This document shows, in pieces, positions 11,634 to 24,100 of a stretch of 64,000 bases of DNA. The notes beneath the pieces are model-generated. The model ran no database searches. It was not told the DNA's origin and saw nothing but the letters and a program-made list of their open reading frames with translations. Source of the stretch: Earliella scabrosa (Eukaryota > Basidiomycota > Agaricomycetes > Polyporales > Polyporaceae); the NCBI GenBank assembly GCA_022605405.1, contig JABYQQ010000012.1, positions 558,001-622,000 on the forward strand. Direction: 5' to 3'. Numbering within the stretch: position 1 is the first letter of the stretch; each line of letters begins with the position of its first letter. The translations under genes and the position numbers were made by a program.

Positions 11634-13102
11634 GTCGGTAAGGTTTCGTCTCGGAGGCAAAGCGGTGAACGGTCTTGTGTTGAGACACCTCTGGGATCGG
11701 CCTCTCCAATATATATGTGGCGATTCCGGAGTGAATGGGGATCGGAGCCCATTGTGTAGCTTATCAGAGCGTCAGTCCACTACTACCCCGCATTTCATTC
11801 ACTTAGCGCTACAGGTAAATCTGGCCAGCGCATCAGAGTTTGAAGATGACGGGCGCAACACACCACGTACGACGGAGTGAAGTCGCCGCCGGTAGGACGG
11901 TGAAGCCGCACGAGAATTTGTTGTGTCCACGGTGGCGACTGTGCTCTGTGAGCACTGTGTTCCTTCATAGGCTGCTTGTGAGGGGAACGCGACCACACGA
12001 CTGGGAGCAATAATGCTGGTGAATAACGGACCCATCCTCTGTGTGTCTATGGTGTGGGCGTTCGAACATAGCATACATTGTCAAAGCGCCGACAAGTACG
12101 CTAACTTGTATCTTGAGTTTTATGGGCGTCGGACAGCACAGCCTAGGCGGTTCCGGTGCCGGGGATTTGCATGCGCAGCCACCGGTGGGCGCAAGCCTAG
12201 TCAATGCACAGGGGAATTTGAGCCTTGATATGAGCATCTGGCGATGCGACCGCATCGGAGGTTCAGCCCGTGCAGGAGGAGCTCAGGTACGCTTCACGTC
12301 GAGGTCGTAGGAAGCGAGGTGGGCATCCCATCCTGTCCGTTGCGCATTCGAGTCGGACATTTCCTGTTGCAAGTGAGCGCATGTACGATCGCGTTTGGCA
12401 TGGCAGACATGCAGCATAGCGGGCGGTTCGCTTCGACTGGTATAAGTACTCCTGGAGCCATCTGGTGCAGAGAAGCATGTTGGACTCCGGACCAATAGAT
12501 TGATACCCTACGTCTGCAAATGAATGCGGACCCACGACCCGCTGAAAAGTTGAGGATTCTGCACGAGCACCTGCAGGTGTAGCCGGCAGCTTCTGTGGTC
12601 GGCAGCTTGGAGGTTGACGTTGAATATGGAGCGTGGCACATGCGACCGTCCGTGCCTATGCACATGAGTGCCTTGCGAGCTTCAGTTTCCGGGTGCGGAA
12701 ATTCGTCTGACCTGACTCTGGGGGTTGCAAGGGTCCAAGTTCAGGTAATAAGTGCGCTAGGCTGCTACTCGTCGTTGTCGTCGTTGCCGTTGGGCGGGTG
12801 AAGCGCCCATGCTGGAAGACAATATTGAATACGCGACACGGTGACGTCGTCGTTCCCACGTGGTGTCTTGTAAGTATTTTACTTAAGTTCCCTTAAATGA
12901 GATAAGCTAACTTAAGTGAATCTTGAGGTTAAAAATCAAATATCCACCAAGACGCCCATGGCGGAGCGCCGTTTGTCTTGCCGCTTCGATCACCCTTCGT
13001 TCCTGCAGCCACCGTTACCCACCTTACGCGCCGCCGGCCTTCTCATCCTCCAGCCCTCGCTGTCTGCTGCTCAACTTACATGAGGATTGCTCGAACGGTA
13101 GC
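11634..13102. other. intergenic, divergent promoter region
   Basis: This is about 1.5 kb between the DUF6533 gene (-) and VPS34 (+). Several open frames of 60-120 codons occur on both strands (for example 12294-12665 minus), but they are Cys/Ser/Arg-rich and lack splice-supported continuation. Around 12870-12925 there is a short AT-rich spot with two copies of ACTTAAG(T), close to the VPS34 start. I support no gene here. Confidence 0.45.
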
Positions 13103-16100
13103 ATGGACAAAGACAACCGTGATGACTTCACCTTCGCCAAACTCAGCGACCTGAAGATGCCCGTCACCTTCAGGATGTAATACATTCCCTCGTTCATGTC
13201 AGAGCCTTCGCTCACCGCCGCATTTGCCGCAGATCTCAGCTGGAGGGCAGCCGGAAACCCCACCTATACACAGAGGTGTTGGAGAAGCCGGAGCTACGCT
13301 TCCACGGAGTACAGCAATCTCCGTACGCACGCGTCCTCTCGACCGCACGTCTGTTTCTCTCAATGACCGCAGTGCAGGGATTTCTCGGATCTCTACGTGA
13401 CATGCCAGCTTGTCGCAGACAACAAACCACTCACTATCCCCTTTCGGACTGCGTTCAAGGCGTTCAAGAGGGACTATACGTGAGTCTCTGTCCGTCTGAA
13501 TGGCTCACGGTGGATTGATTGTGTGCGGTCGTATGTGTAGATGGAACGAGTGGATCACACTTCCAATTCGCTATTGTGACCTCCCGCTCAACTCTCAGAT
13601 CACCTTCACTGTGTGGGATATCGCTGGACCGAGGTCGGCCGTACCTGTTGGAGGGACGACATTTCGGCTCTTTGGGAAGAAATGGTGCGTACCGTATTCG
13701 TTCAACGCCCAGTACCGTGTTCCTACATGATAGACCTCAGGACACTGAGGCGGGGCAAGCACCGGATGATACTTTGGCCTGACCGTGAAGCGGATGGAGC
13801 GAACGAAAGCACGACTCCAAGCAAGATGGGGCAGAGAGATGAATCAGGCCGGTTAGAGAAGGTGCGTGGAACGCACCGCCCTGTCAGCTATATCGTTGAC
13901 GTATATAACTTTGTCCGCTCCTATATGTAGCTCATCAAGAAGTACGAACGCGGTGATCTCCCCAAGTCGGACTGGTTAGACACGTTGACCTTCCGCAAGA
14001 TGAGAGAGATACACAAGGTGCGCTCCCTCGCTCAATGGAAAAGCACGTACTCAGCAGCAGGGCTCGTTAGGCCGAGACGGAGAAATCGGAAAACCTGTTC
14101 TTGTATATAGACTTGCCCCGGTTCGACTTCCCGGTCATCTTTAGTGAACCGGTACGCATACATGCGGACATAAATTCTTCCAGTCGGACTGATCTGTTTT
14201 GCAAGGATGCGCCTAGTGTGCCATCGACATCATCCGCCGTCACGCCGGTGGTTGCAACACCAGCACCACCTGTGACCAACACTTTCACTGCCGACAGCCA
14301 CCTATGGGCTGTCGTCGACCCTGACATCGCGCGGGAGAATCCCGTTGAAGATAAGCACCGACGACTGGTCCGAAGTCATAGGAGTAGTCCGTATGACAGG
14401 GAACTCAAGCCAAACGCGAAAATTCGCGATGAGCTCTCGGTATGCTCAAATCTCTTCATCTCCGGCCACCCGTTGATCCGCAAGCTCTGCTAGGTTATCC
14501 TCAATTATGCACCCAGTCAGCCGCTCACGTCGGAAGAAAAGGACCTGATCTGGAAGTTCCGGTTCTACCTGACGCGTGATAAGCGTGGTCTCACCAAGTT
14601 CCTGAAGTCGGTGACATGGAGAGACCCTTCGGAAGTGAAGCAAGCCGTCGAGGAGCTGTTGCCGCAGTGGACAGAGATCGACATTGACGATGCATTGGAG
14701 TTACTTGGTCCCAGCACTGTCGATTCTCGTGTGCGGGCGTATGCTGTCAAGCAGCTCAGCCGAGCAGACGACGACGTGAGTATATGCACGTGTACTGCAG
14801 AGTGTTGCTCACCCTGTAGTAGGAGCTTCATCTCTACTTGCTGCAACTCGTGCAAGCGCTCAAGTTCGAGAGCACGGCTAGCGACCAACGGTCATCAAGA
14901 TCAACAACGAGCGCAGTGTCTTATGATGATAGCGGTCTCGCGGACTTCCTGATTGCGCGCGCTGTGCGGAATCCAATCCTTGGTAACCGCTTCCACTGGT
15001 ATCTAATGGTGGAGGTTGCGATGGAGGACAAGGTGATGGCGAAGATGTACGGGAGAGTCGTCTTCAAATTCATGAAGATTCTGGAGGTACAGGTCCGAGT
15101 TTGTTGCATCCGTACGAAAACTGACACGGTGTACCAGGATAATGGCGACGAGCGACGAGACCTTATGCGCCGACAAGGCGAACTGGTTGACACGCTCGCA
15201 AAGCGTGCCCGCGATTTGCGCACATCGAAAGACCCACGACCGAAGAAGATCGAGAAGCTCCGGGCGTTCCTCGCCGACTCGAAGAACAACCTTGCATCAA
15301 TGCCGTCCCTGCCTCTGCCGCTCAACGCACGCGTCCAGATCACGGGGATCATCGCGGAGAAGTCCAGCGTGTTCAAATCGAACATGTTCCCGATGCTGCT
15401 CTACTTTCAGTGCGCGGACGGGGGCGAGTACCCCGTGATCTTCAAAGATGGGGACGACATGCGGCAAGACCAGCTTGTCATCCAGCTGTTCACCCTCATG
15501 GACCGGCTGCTGAGGAAGGAGAACCTGGACTTGAAGCTGAGCCCATACGACGTGCTCGCGACCGGCCCGAGTCAGGGGATGGTGCAATTCATCCCAAGCA
15601 AGACAATTGCTGCCATCGTGAGCGAGTATGGGACGTTGCTGAACTATCTCCGCGCGCACTACCCGGACGAGGGCAGCGTGGGCACCTACGGAGTCGAGCC
15701 CGGGGTGATCGACACGTTTGTCAGAAGTTGTGGTTCGTGCCTCCCCTTGGCTCTCCGGAAGCTGCTGCTCACGAATCGCACGCAGCTGGTTATTGTGTCA
15801 TGACATATCTTCTGGGCGTGGGCGATCGTCATCTGGACAACCTCCTCCTCGCCCCAGACGGGCATTTCTTCCACGGTGAGGGTACCTATGTGTCCGTGTG
15901 AGACCCCCGGGTGCTGATGCTCAACACAGTCGACTTTGGTTACATCCTGGGCCGCGACCCCAAGCCGCTCGCGCCGCCTGTCAAGATCTGCAAGGAGATG
16001 GTCGACGCGATGGGCGGCGTGCAGTCCGTGCACTACCAGCGCTTCAAGTCGTTCTGCTTCACGGCGTTCTCGATCCTGCGCAAGAGCGCGAACCTCATCC

Positions 16101-16303
16101 TCAACCTCGTCTCGCTCATGGTCGACGCGAACATCCCGCACATCAAGCAGCGCGACGTGCACGAGCAGGTGCTCGGCAAGTTCTGCCTCGAGATGACGGA
16201 GGAGCAGGCGATCGAGCACTTTGAGCGCCTCCTGAACGACATCTCGCCCTTCACGGCGGTGCTGGACAGGATGCACGACTGGGCACAGTATTGGAGGAGC
16301 TGA
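13103..16303 (+). CDS. VPS34: class III phosphatidylinositol 3-kinase Vps34
   Basis: Vps34 makes PI3P on endosomes and autophagosome precursors, in complexes with Vps15 and Vps30/Beclin. The start [24 protein letters not shown] matches the family N-terminus. It is followed by a C2 domain in several small exons and by the PIK helical domain ([39 protein letters not shown]). The catalytic domain contains [12 protein letters not shown]. The catalytic loop [11 protein letters not shown] is near 15814-15846 and becomes contiguous only after removing the intron between SC and AGYCVMTYL. The metal-binding [13 protein letters not shown] is near 15930, after another intron. The C-terminus DWAQYWRS matches the conserved Vps34 end needed for membrane binding. 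No key residue is missing. It has at least nine introns. Confidence 0.95.
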
Positions 16304-17171
16304 GTGAATCTGGTACGGTATATAGTTGTGTAATGTTCCTTGATTGTCGCATGCGCGGATGGATGTACTATTTGTCTGATCTAGAGGGGATGCAGGTACG
16401 TCCCGAACCTGACAGAACATGTGTCTCGAATGACCGATCTTCCGCACAGTTCGTTCTGTACCCGGCAATAGCAAGCACTCTGAATCTCTCATTCGGTGTC
16501 GGATTCTGTCGTTTTACAAACGTCTGCGCCCGACCGTCAAGACCAACGGAAAGAACATACGTGAACCTGAATTATGATGGGCCGACTGCAACTGGTCCGA
16601 CAGCCCATCATCTGTCTCGAGCACTCCGGCGCAGGTATCTGCATATATCCGGGTGCTTTTTGGAATCGAAGACTGGCAGCGAGGGAAACAGACAGATCAT
16701 AAGGTCACCCTCATGCGGATCTCTCTGTATGCGCAGGATGCCGAACCTGTCGCTCGTTGTGTATCATTCCGATACCTCCGCGGCGCGACTGTCAGTATGT
16801 ACGTCGAAGCAACAGGGCGAACCCGATGACAATGGGCTTGGCTCTGTACCTCCCTGACGCTACTTCGCACTTCGGTGAGTATCGCCGTCTCCGCTCCGTT
16901 CCGCACATGACTCGAACTCCAAGTCAAAAGTCTCTTCTGCGCAGTTCCGGGTCCCGGGAAAGTAACGGCAGATACATATCGAAAGTGCAAGAAGAGGCGG
17001 CTCGTTCTACAGAAGCGATTGTGTCAGTTCGACACTGAGGTCGGTCAGGACTCAAGGCAGAGCCCCTCGTACTTCCTGCTCGTAGACCGGCGGCTCATGA
17101 TCCTTTCCTAGTCGCTGAGACTGTTGTCATCTGCCATGATGTTCGGGGGTATTCATTTGGGTTCACACGTC

Positions 17172-17207
17172 ATGGCAAACGTCCATCTTCAAGTGGACGT
17201 TCGCCAT
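17172..17207. repeat. inverted repeat (hairpin), 14 bp arms, 8 nt loop
   Basis: Left arm ATGGCAAACGTCCA (17172-17185) and right arm TGGACGTTCGCCAT (17194-17207) are inverted copies with a single mismatch. The element lies about 145 bp upstream of the DUF5648 start and about 85 bp upstream of its TATA box, so it could be a dimeric transcription-factor site. Confidence 0.6.
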
Positions 17208-17290
17208 AAACGGACTGTGTCCCTGCTTGTTGTTCCGTTCACTGATGCATGCCTATATCGGGTGCGTACGGACACCCATAGCCAGAGCGG

Positions 17291-17297
17291 TATAAAA
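17291..17297 (+). promoter_or_regulatory. TATA box of the DUF5648 gene
   Basis: TATAAAA lies 56 bp before the start codon at 17353, a usual spacing for a strongly transcribed fungal gene. Confidence 0.6.
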
Positions 17298-17352
17298 CGG
17301 TACTGACGATGGCGAGGAATGGCAAGTGCTCAGTCCTACTCGCCTCCGCACA

Positions 17353-17944
17353 ATGAAGACCACTCTCATCGCCATCATCACCTCTGCCCTCTTCCTGCAG
17401 GGCTTTGCCGCGCCTGCTCCGGAGCCGGTGATCGAGGTGGGTTGACCCCATCGTTCGACATGCGCATGCTCATCTCCCTTTTCTCCAGCGTCGCACGACG
17501 TGCGGCCTCCCGACCGTCAACCTCCTCCGCGGCTACAGCAGCAAGGGCACCGACCACTTCTATACCACCGACGTCGTGGAGATGGAGCTCGCCATCTCGC
17601 GTTCGGGATACGTCTCCGAGGGCAACGCCGCGCGGGTCCTCCCGACCCAGGCTCCGGACTCCGTCCCGCTCTACCGCCTGTACCACGACAAGATCGCCAA
17701 CCACTTCTACACCACTTCCGCCCCTGAGGCCGTGAACGCCGTGGGCAACCTAGGTTACAGGTACGAAGGCATCACGGCCTACGTCTACCCCACCCAGGTC
17801 TGCAACTCGGTGCCCCTCTTTCGCACGTACAACGCGAAGGTCGGCGACCACTTCTACACGACGAGCGCCCCCGAGAGAGACAATGCGATCACTCGGCTCA
17901 ACTTCGTGGACGAGGGTATCGTTGGGTATGTCAACCCTCAGTGA
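17353..17944 (+). CDS. small secreted DUF5648-repeat protein
   Basis: Two exons, 17353-17436 and 17489-17944, give 179 residues. Exon 1 alone encodes a signal peptide (MKTTLIAIITSALFLQGFAA, probable cleavage after AAPAP or nearby). The mature part has three copies of a roughly 45-residue unit, each with the core motif (D/N)HFYTT(D/S) and a following G(Y/F)xxEG segment: DHFYTTDVVE, NHFYTTSAPE and DHFYTTSAPE. These are the marks of DUF5648, a beta-propeller-like repeat found in secreted bacterial and fungal proteins, often fused to enzymes. Here it stands alone. Function is unknown; carbohydrate or wall binding is only a guess. The stop is convergent with the P450 stop, 151 bp away. Confidence 0.88.
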
Positions 17945-18095
17945 GCAAATGGTAAGTAAGCTTTTTCTGTGCTGTGACAGGAGGGAGTAATCTTGACCTA
18001 TCACAGGGACAATCGCCGCATAGGAAACGTTTGCATCGACGAGGAGGGTGTATATGTTGTGGATATTGAGTACATGTACGCGGTCTTTCGCAGTC

Positions 18096-20255
18096 TTAGT
18101 CGATCTGTGGGACGAGCCCCCGCAATATTTCCTTGCTTTGCGATGTGCGAGGCTCAATAACACAGCGGAAAGGAGTCGGGAAGCTAGGAATGACACGGAT
18201 TAGCAACGTGTTCCGCTCATGAGCCCAGCTCTACTTGGGAATCACTTACGTGATCCCACCGTTCGTGCTATCGTCCGAAGGGATCAAAGGTTTCCCGGCC
18301 GCGTCGCGAATGGGCGAAATGCTAAAGAGTGCGAGGATTCGGGCCATGGTGGTGAACACGAGTTCCTCTGCCAAGTATTGACCTGGACAGATCCTGGATG
18401 ATGGTCAGCCACGGGAGACCGAAGTGTGGAATGACTGCCACGCACCTTCTACCAAACCCGAACGCGACATTGAGCGGATGAGTCTCTTGGCGCAGATCCT
18501 GTCCTATCCACCTCTCCGGCTTGAACGCATGTGGATCAGGATAGAACTCCTCATTACGCAGCATTCCCCTGAATGACGCTCAACCATGCACTGGTAGCAG
18601 AGCGAGAGCGTATGGCATTGACTTACCAGAAGTTCACGAGGACAACCGTCTTGTTCTCAACAAAGTAGCCGTCATGACTGTAGTCCTGGCCCACCATCCG
18701 CGTCACTGCACCAGTGTGAGCAATGTGGACCTCTTCATATTGAGATCCTCCGGACTCGCTCACCAGTGCTGACTGGCGGGCGCAGTCTTAGTACCTCGAT
18801 CATGATGGACTCGACATGCGGCAAATTGGCCCGATCTTCGTAGGTCGGTAGTCGATCCGGGCCAATGACCTTCTGGATCTCTTCCTGTGCCTTCTTTTGT
18901 ACGTCCGGGTTCTGAACCATGAAGAGGATGAAGGAGGACAAGGTTGACACGCTCTATACCACCTATCAGGTACTGCGGCAAGTCCGAGTAGTGCAAGAAA
19001 ATAAGGTTACCGTGTCCGCGCCCCCTTGCAAATGGGTCAGTTTACCAAGGCTTCCTAGAGAAGATTCAACATCCAACGCTCACCAGTGTAGACCTGCGTC
19101 GCACTGAACATGATGATATCGTCGGGATGCTCGCCGGGCTTCCCCTCGGTAAGTGCTCTCGACGTTAGCGATGGCCGAGCAGTGCCCTTGGCCTGGCCGC
19201 CCTGTTGTCAGCCAATGCCAAGGCTATTCGTGGACATGCAGAGCTCACGATCTCGTTTTTGACCATCTCGTGGCCCTCTTCAGCCAACGAGAAGTAGTGA
19301 TTGCGCCACGCACGCGCCTTCGTCTTGAATCCCATACCGGGAAGGAACGAAGGGAACCATGCCACTAAGTAAATTGGAGCTTTAGCGGGGTCTGATGCAT
19401 GTAAGGGGTGCGCAGGACTGACAGAATGGGAGCCAGTCGACAATATGGTTATTCGGTAGAGTGGCCTCTGCGAAGTTGTCAGCGAATTCGTTCGCTTTCT
19501 TCACGTACGGATCGTGGCGAGTCGTCACACGATGTCCGTGAGACATCTCCATAGCGATACCCGCCGTCAAACTATGGTGCATGTCAGTCCCGTATCAATG
19601 GATGGATGGTTCTCGAGGGAACACGTACTGACGAATGTGCTGCACGAACTGCTCGGGTTCCTGCAGCAAGTTGCAGAGCAGGATGTTGATATGTTCCATG
19701 AGCGGGTCCCGGTATTGCTGGATCTGCCTCGGTGTCAGAATGAGATTGAGAAGCCTCCTCGCGTGCTTTAGTCGGTTGGGATCGTGTTCCAAAACAATGC
19801 CCTTGTCGAAGCCCGAGCTGCGAGCCAAACGTGGTCAGTGTAACGCAAGACGCAAACACGCATAAGTGAGACGGACAGTTCAATGATCTTGGGTAAGGGT
19901 CGGTTGGAATATAGCGCAGATCTTCCCTCGAGAGTCTCCCGCGCCGCAGCGACCGTGTTCAGCACCAAACATGGCGTCCCGAACAGGCGGATGGAGTAGA
20001 TACCGCCTAGTGGATCATAAGCTCATCAGTACAAACGAGTCGCGTTAGGGTGATACGGAACTCAGACAAACCATACGTCTGTCCCCACTCGTGAAGCTTC
20101 TCCCATACCTTCCTCTGAGGCAGCTGCAGTACGTTCCCAAAGAGCGGGACCCCTGGGGGGCCAGGCAACGGCTTCCCCCGCCGCCTCCAACCCTTCGCTA
20201 AAACAGCCAGGAACACCAGGAAGGCAACAACGGCCGCAGTCAACGCTGTAGGCAT
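18096..20255 (-). CDS. cytochrome P450 monooxygenase
   Basis: A microsomal P450. The chosen start (20255) gives MPTALTAAVVAFLVFLAVLAKGW, an N-terminal membrane anchor, then the Pro-rich hinge KPLPGPPGVPLFGN; an in-frame ATG at 20342 would add 29 residues before the anchor. Across many introns the I-helix reads GGADTSVST (oxygen-binding A/G-G-x-D-T), the K-helix EVLRLRPP has ExxR, then FKPERW, and the haem loop is FGFGRRICPGQYLA with the Cys ligand. The last intron begins at a GTAAGT inside an apparent stop region; joining it gives the standard P450 ending TFPTPFRCVIEPR and a stop at 18096-18098. It is closest in style to the O-methylsterigmatocystin oxidoreductase-like families of mushrooms (inference). 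The substrate cannot be deduced. Confidence 0.92.
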
Positions 20256-21130
20256 CTGGCGGTCAAAGCGGGCGAGAAGGATGGCAGCCGACCAAGCCGG
20301 GGAGGGGTGCACTCTTATGCTGGAGAGCGCTGCTACCCGCACTCGCTAGCTGTCTTATCTGTGAGACAACAAGGGCCTATGGCACAGGGGTATACATCGC
20401 TCCAGCTCTGAGTTACGTTGACGGCCAACGAGCGCCGTTTCGATTAGCAGCGAGAGTCTGTGTTGCCGCTGGTGCGATGAGCCGGAGACATGCATATGAG
20501 AAGGGCGCTAGGTGCATACCTCGTCTCCTCCCCCTTCTTGAGCTTCTGACGAGTTTCTGTCCTCCTCAAAATGTACCACTTCATATGAGCGTTGCAGCCA
20601 CGACGCCCTTAGAGGGATGCTTCAAGGAGTTGCCGAGTTGGTACCATCCCTCACGAGTTGTGAAGGATAAACCGTGAGGGTGAGCGCTCTCACATTGACC
20701 CTGGACCCTGACAAAGGGCGAGCCGCTCAAATGCTGGCAGCGAGCCTGGACAGAATTGCGCTTAGGATTTGCATTCACGTTTGACAATCGGCAGCGAATC
20801 GCGAATGGGCGGTCGATCAATCATAGAGCGGCTGAAGGCTTCCAAGTGTAGCGTGCACCTGGAACGCTGGAATTTGATCACCGAGAGTCCCACCAAAGAT
20901 AGCAAAAACACTCACAAGCAGTTCATTGCGGTGACTGTGGGCGGCATGACGGAACAGACTTGGCGCGTCACCGCAACGCACACCGAACTCATATAGTCGT
21001 CAAATCCATGCTATAAGATGCAACAAATGCTACAAATGCTACTGATCCAATGCACCACGCACCGTCCTCAATCCTTTGATCAATCTTCGTCTCCCCCCTA
21101 TCTCAAACTCCTCGACGCATTCACCTCGTC
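20256..21130. other. intergenic, P450 promoter / CSE1 3' region
   Basis: This 875 bp region lies between two minus-strand genes. It contains no supported ORF, and I see no TATA box that is clearly placed. Confidence 0.4.
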
Positions 21131-24100
21131 TCAAAGGCTGTACCCAGATGCAGCAAGCGCCTGCACGAAGGGCCCGCTCACGGTCGCATCCGTCGACGCG
21201 ATCCACGTCTTGACTCTCGGGTCGCGCCGCGACAGATCAGCGAGCGCCTGCCCGACGAACGCCCTGAGGTCCTTCACGTGCGCGACGGGGTCGACGGGCG
21301 CAGCCTCTGCGGCAGCGAGACGCGAGTACGCGGCCTGGTACCCCGCCGTCTGCTCCTCGTAGTCGATCTGCGTCAGGCCCGCGTCGGGGTCGAGCTCCTC
21401 CTGCTTCGTCAGCAGCTGCTCGGTTTGGAAGAGTTTCGCGAGCGCCTGGAAGGTCTGTGGCCTGCATGGGATGTCGTGCATGAATAACGGAGAAGAACGG
21501 GAGGAAGAGCGACAGCGCGAGCTAACTCACCATGCCTGAGATAGAGTTCCCTGCAGCATGAGCGTGCTCTGCGTCAACAGTCGGGTGATGCCGACGATGA
21601 CGACCTTCCGCTCCTTCGGTGGTGACTTCGGGACCTGGGGAATGACGAAGTTCACGAGGAGCTGCGACCACAGGCTGAAAGCGCAGATCAGCACTGGATC
21701 ATACAGCATGCTCCCCAACATCACTCACTTTGCCTGAATCGCCTCCACTTCACCGACGACGTAGTCCGGAGTCAAGCCTTCCGCGTTGATCGCCAGACAG
21801 AAAGCGAGGAAGTAGACAAAGTAGTACACAAACTTGTCCGTCTTGCTCGTCTGCATCCGCGTGAGCAGCGTGACAATGAGCGACCGGAAGTACTGCTTCA
21901 GATCGGCGCTGTACAGTACATCGTACCATCACGTCAGCGATCACTTCCAGAGAGGCAGAAAGAGCACGATACGTACGAAGGGACATGTTGCACGACCGCC
22001 TGCAGAAGCTCAAAGCCCCAGCCATCGTTGATTTTCGATGGGATGAGGCGCTGCTGGATGACACCGAGCACCTGAGTGAGTTGCCCTGCCGCGATCATCG
22101 ACTTCGCGTCGTGCGAAAGGAACGCTTTGAGCAGCTTGACGAGTCCCGGAACACTACCCTTTTGCTGCCATGACACCGGTGTGAGGAGGAACGGCAGGAG
22201 GCTGCGGTACTCCGCAGGCACTTCTCCAACGTGCAGGTCGAGCATCTGTGCAAGGATTTGGAAGACATACGGGATGTATTCTTATGGAAAGTAAGGGTCA
22301 AATTCAAAGGAACAAAGAGCAATAGTAAGAACATACGATCAATATCCTGCGTGAGGATGACCGTGAAGGGACCGAAGAGCGCCTGCTCAAAGGTAGGGAG
22401 AGCGCCCGGATTTGCCTGAACAACGAACCTTGCAAACTGTGAATATGCATTCCATGTACACAACATAACCCACAAGACAGACGTACCTCATCAACGCAGA
22501 GATACTCTCGAAGATGTACTGGTCGAAGTTAGGGTTGCTCGGATTCTTCGAAATGACGCCCAGTATTGCAACCAAGCGCTGGAGGACCCGCTCGTATCCT
22601 GTGGCGAATGTCGAGCGAGCCGTGATAATGACACGCATCGCACCTGTGTGAATGAAGAGGGTGAGGTCGTGCCCATGGATCAAGAGCGAAGCGTTGAACG
22701 CGTACACTTCATCAGGTAGTCGTTCTCTGCCATCTTCTCGGGAGTGGGTGCCTTCTCAATCTTAGACAGCAACGCATCCAAGAGCGACGGTGCAACTTCA
22801 TGGACGTCAGCTTGCGTAAACCTGCGACGCATTCAGTAAGTCGACATGTTCGGAATGATGTGGTGTCACGTACATGAGCTGCGTGCCTTGCCGAATGAAG
22901 AGGATCCGCTCGATGCTGATCGCCGCATACGTATAGCACACGTAGTTCTCCGACGACAAGTGACGCACAAGCAAGGGGAGGACCGACAGCAACTGAGGCT
23001 TGACGAGCTGGTTCCGGAACGTGTGCAAGAACCGGATCGCGTCGACCTGCAAGATCGGATGGATGGTGCCCGGGTCCGCCTGCAGGTCCTGGAAGACATG
23101 CTCGGAGAAGAACTGCACGACGTCGATCAACGCATTGGTCGACGTGACCCCATGCGCGGTTGTGCTGCCACGCGTCGCAACGGCAGTCAGGAGGTAGATC
23201 GCGGTATCCTTTGCGCGCCAGTTCTCTGCCTTGTTTGCGTTGTACTCGCTTAGACCCTGGTTGATCCACGCTCCGGTGACCTCAGTTGCCTCAGCCTCGG
23301 AACCAGAAGAGACCAGTGCACGAAGGACGTCGGCTGCGGCTTGGCGGCGGGTCAGCACGTCGTGCGAGCCACCAAGGCTGCCTACTGAAGGCAGAGCGAG
23401 GTCGAGTCGGATGTATTCTAGAGGATCATCTTCGAACTGTTCCAGCTCGTGATCTGGAATGACGTCAGTGTGCTTTATGCGCGTCCATAACGGCAAACTC
23501 ACCTCGAAGAGACACGTTTGGCACGACAACACCCTGCACCAGTCCAGAGATGGTGTCTTTTGAGCCGAAGAGTTGCTTGTAGTAGCCTGTCCGGATGGCT
23601 GACGCGATGAATCGCAGAGATTGTGAGACAAGCTACAGCAAACATGTCAGAGCCACGGCGAAGTGTGAAGGGATATCAAGCACGTACACCGTCGTCCGCA
23701 ACGCTTGGTCGCTTGCCATTCCCTATGAGCTCCCAGATGGCACGGACAAAAGCCTCGACCGAGCCAGCTGCTTGCAGTGTTTCCGGGTAGAGCTTCACGT
23801 ACAGCTATGGGGCGCAAGTCAATTGTTGTGGGCGGTATGAGTACATATCGGAGTATGCTGACCTCAACGATCTCCAGAAGGCCTGTTTTTATTTGAGAAG
23901 GGAGAGATGGATTGGTGTCATCGGGCTGATGACAATGTGAGTGCGCATACAACATCTAGATGGGAAGTCTGCTCACGTCTCCTTGCAGCTGTGGCGGGTC
24001 CCATGCAAGTAGCTTCAAAAACAGTCCATCCTGGGCACCGAAGAATTGTGCATGCGAGTCCTCAAAGTCTGGGGGTAGATCCTGGCACGTGAGGTCATAG

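Larger units (their letters stand above)
16304..17352. other. intergenic, upstream of DUF5648 gene
   Basis: About 1 kb between VPS34 and the next plus-strand gene. There is no supportable coding region. Two notable elements close to the downstream gene, a hairpin and a TATA box, are listed separately. Confidence 0.45.

Noticed and set aside
15686..16492. Minus-strand open frame of 268 codons
   Set aside because: Antisense to the conserved VPS34 kinase domain; composition Arg/Glu/His/Leu typical of a shadow frame.
18219..18401. P450 ending at the first stop after GGIT
   Set aside because: The TAA there overlaps a perfect GTAAGT donor; splicing to the exon beginning near 18187 restores the conserved P450 C-terminus, so the earlier stop is intronic.
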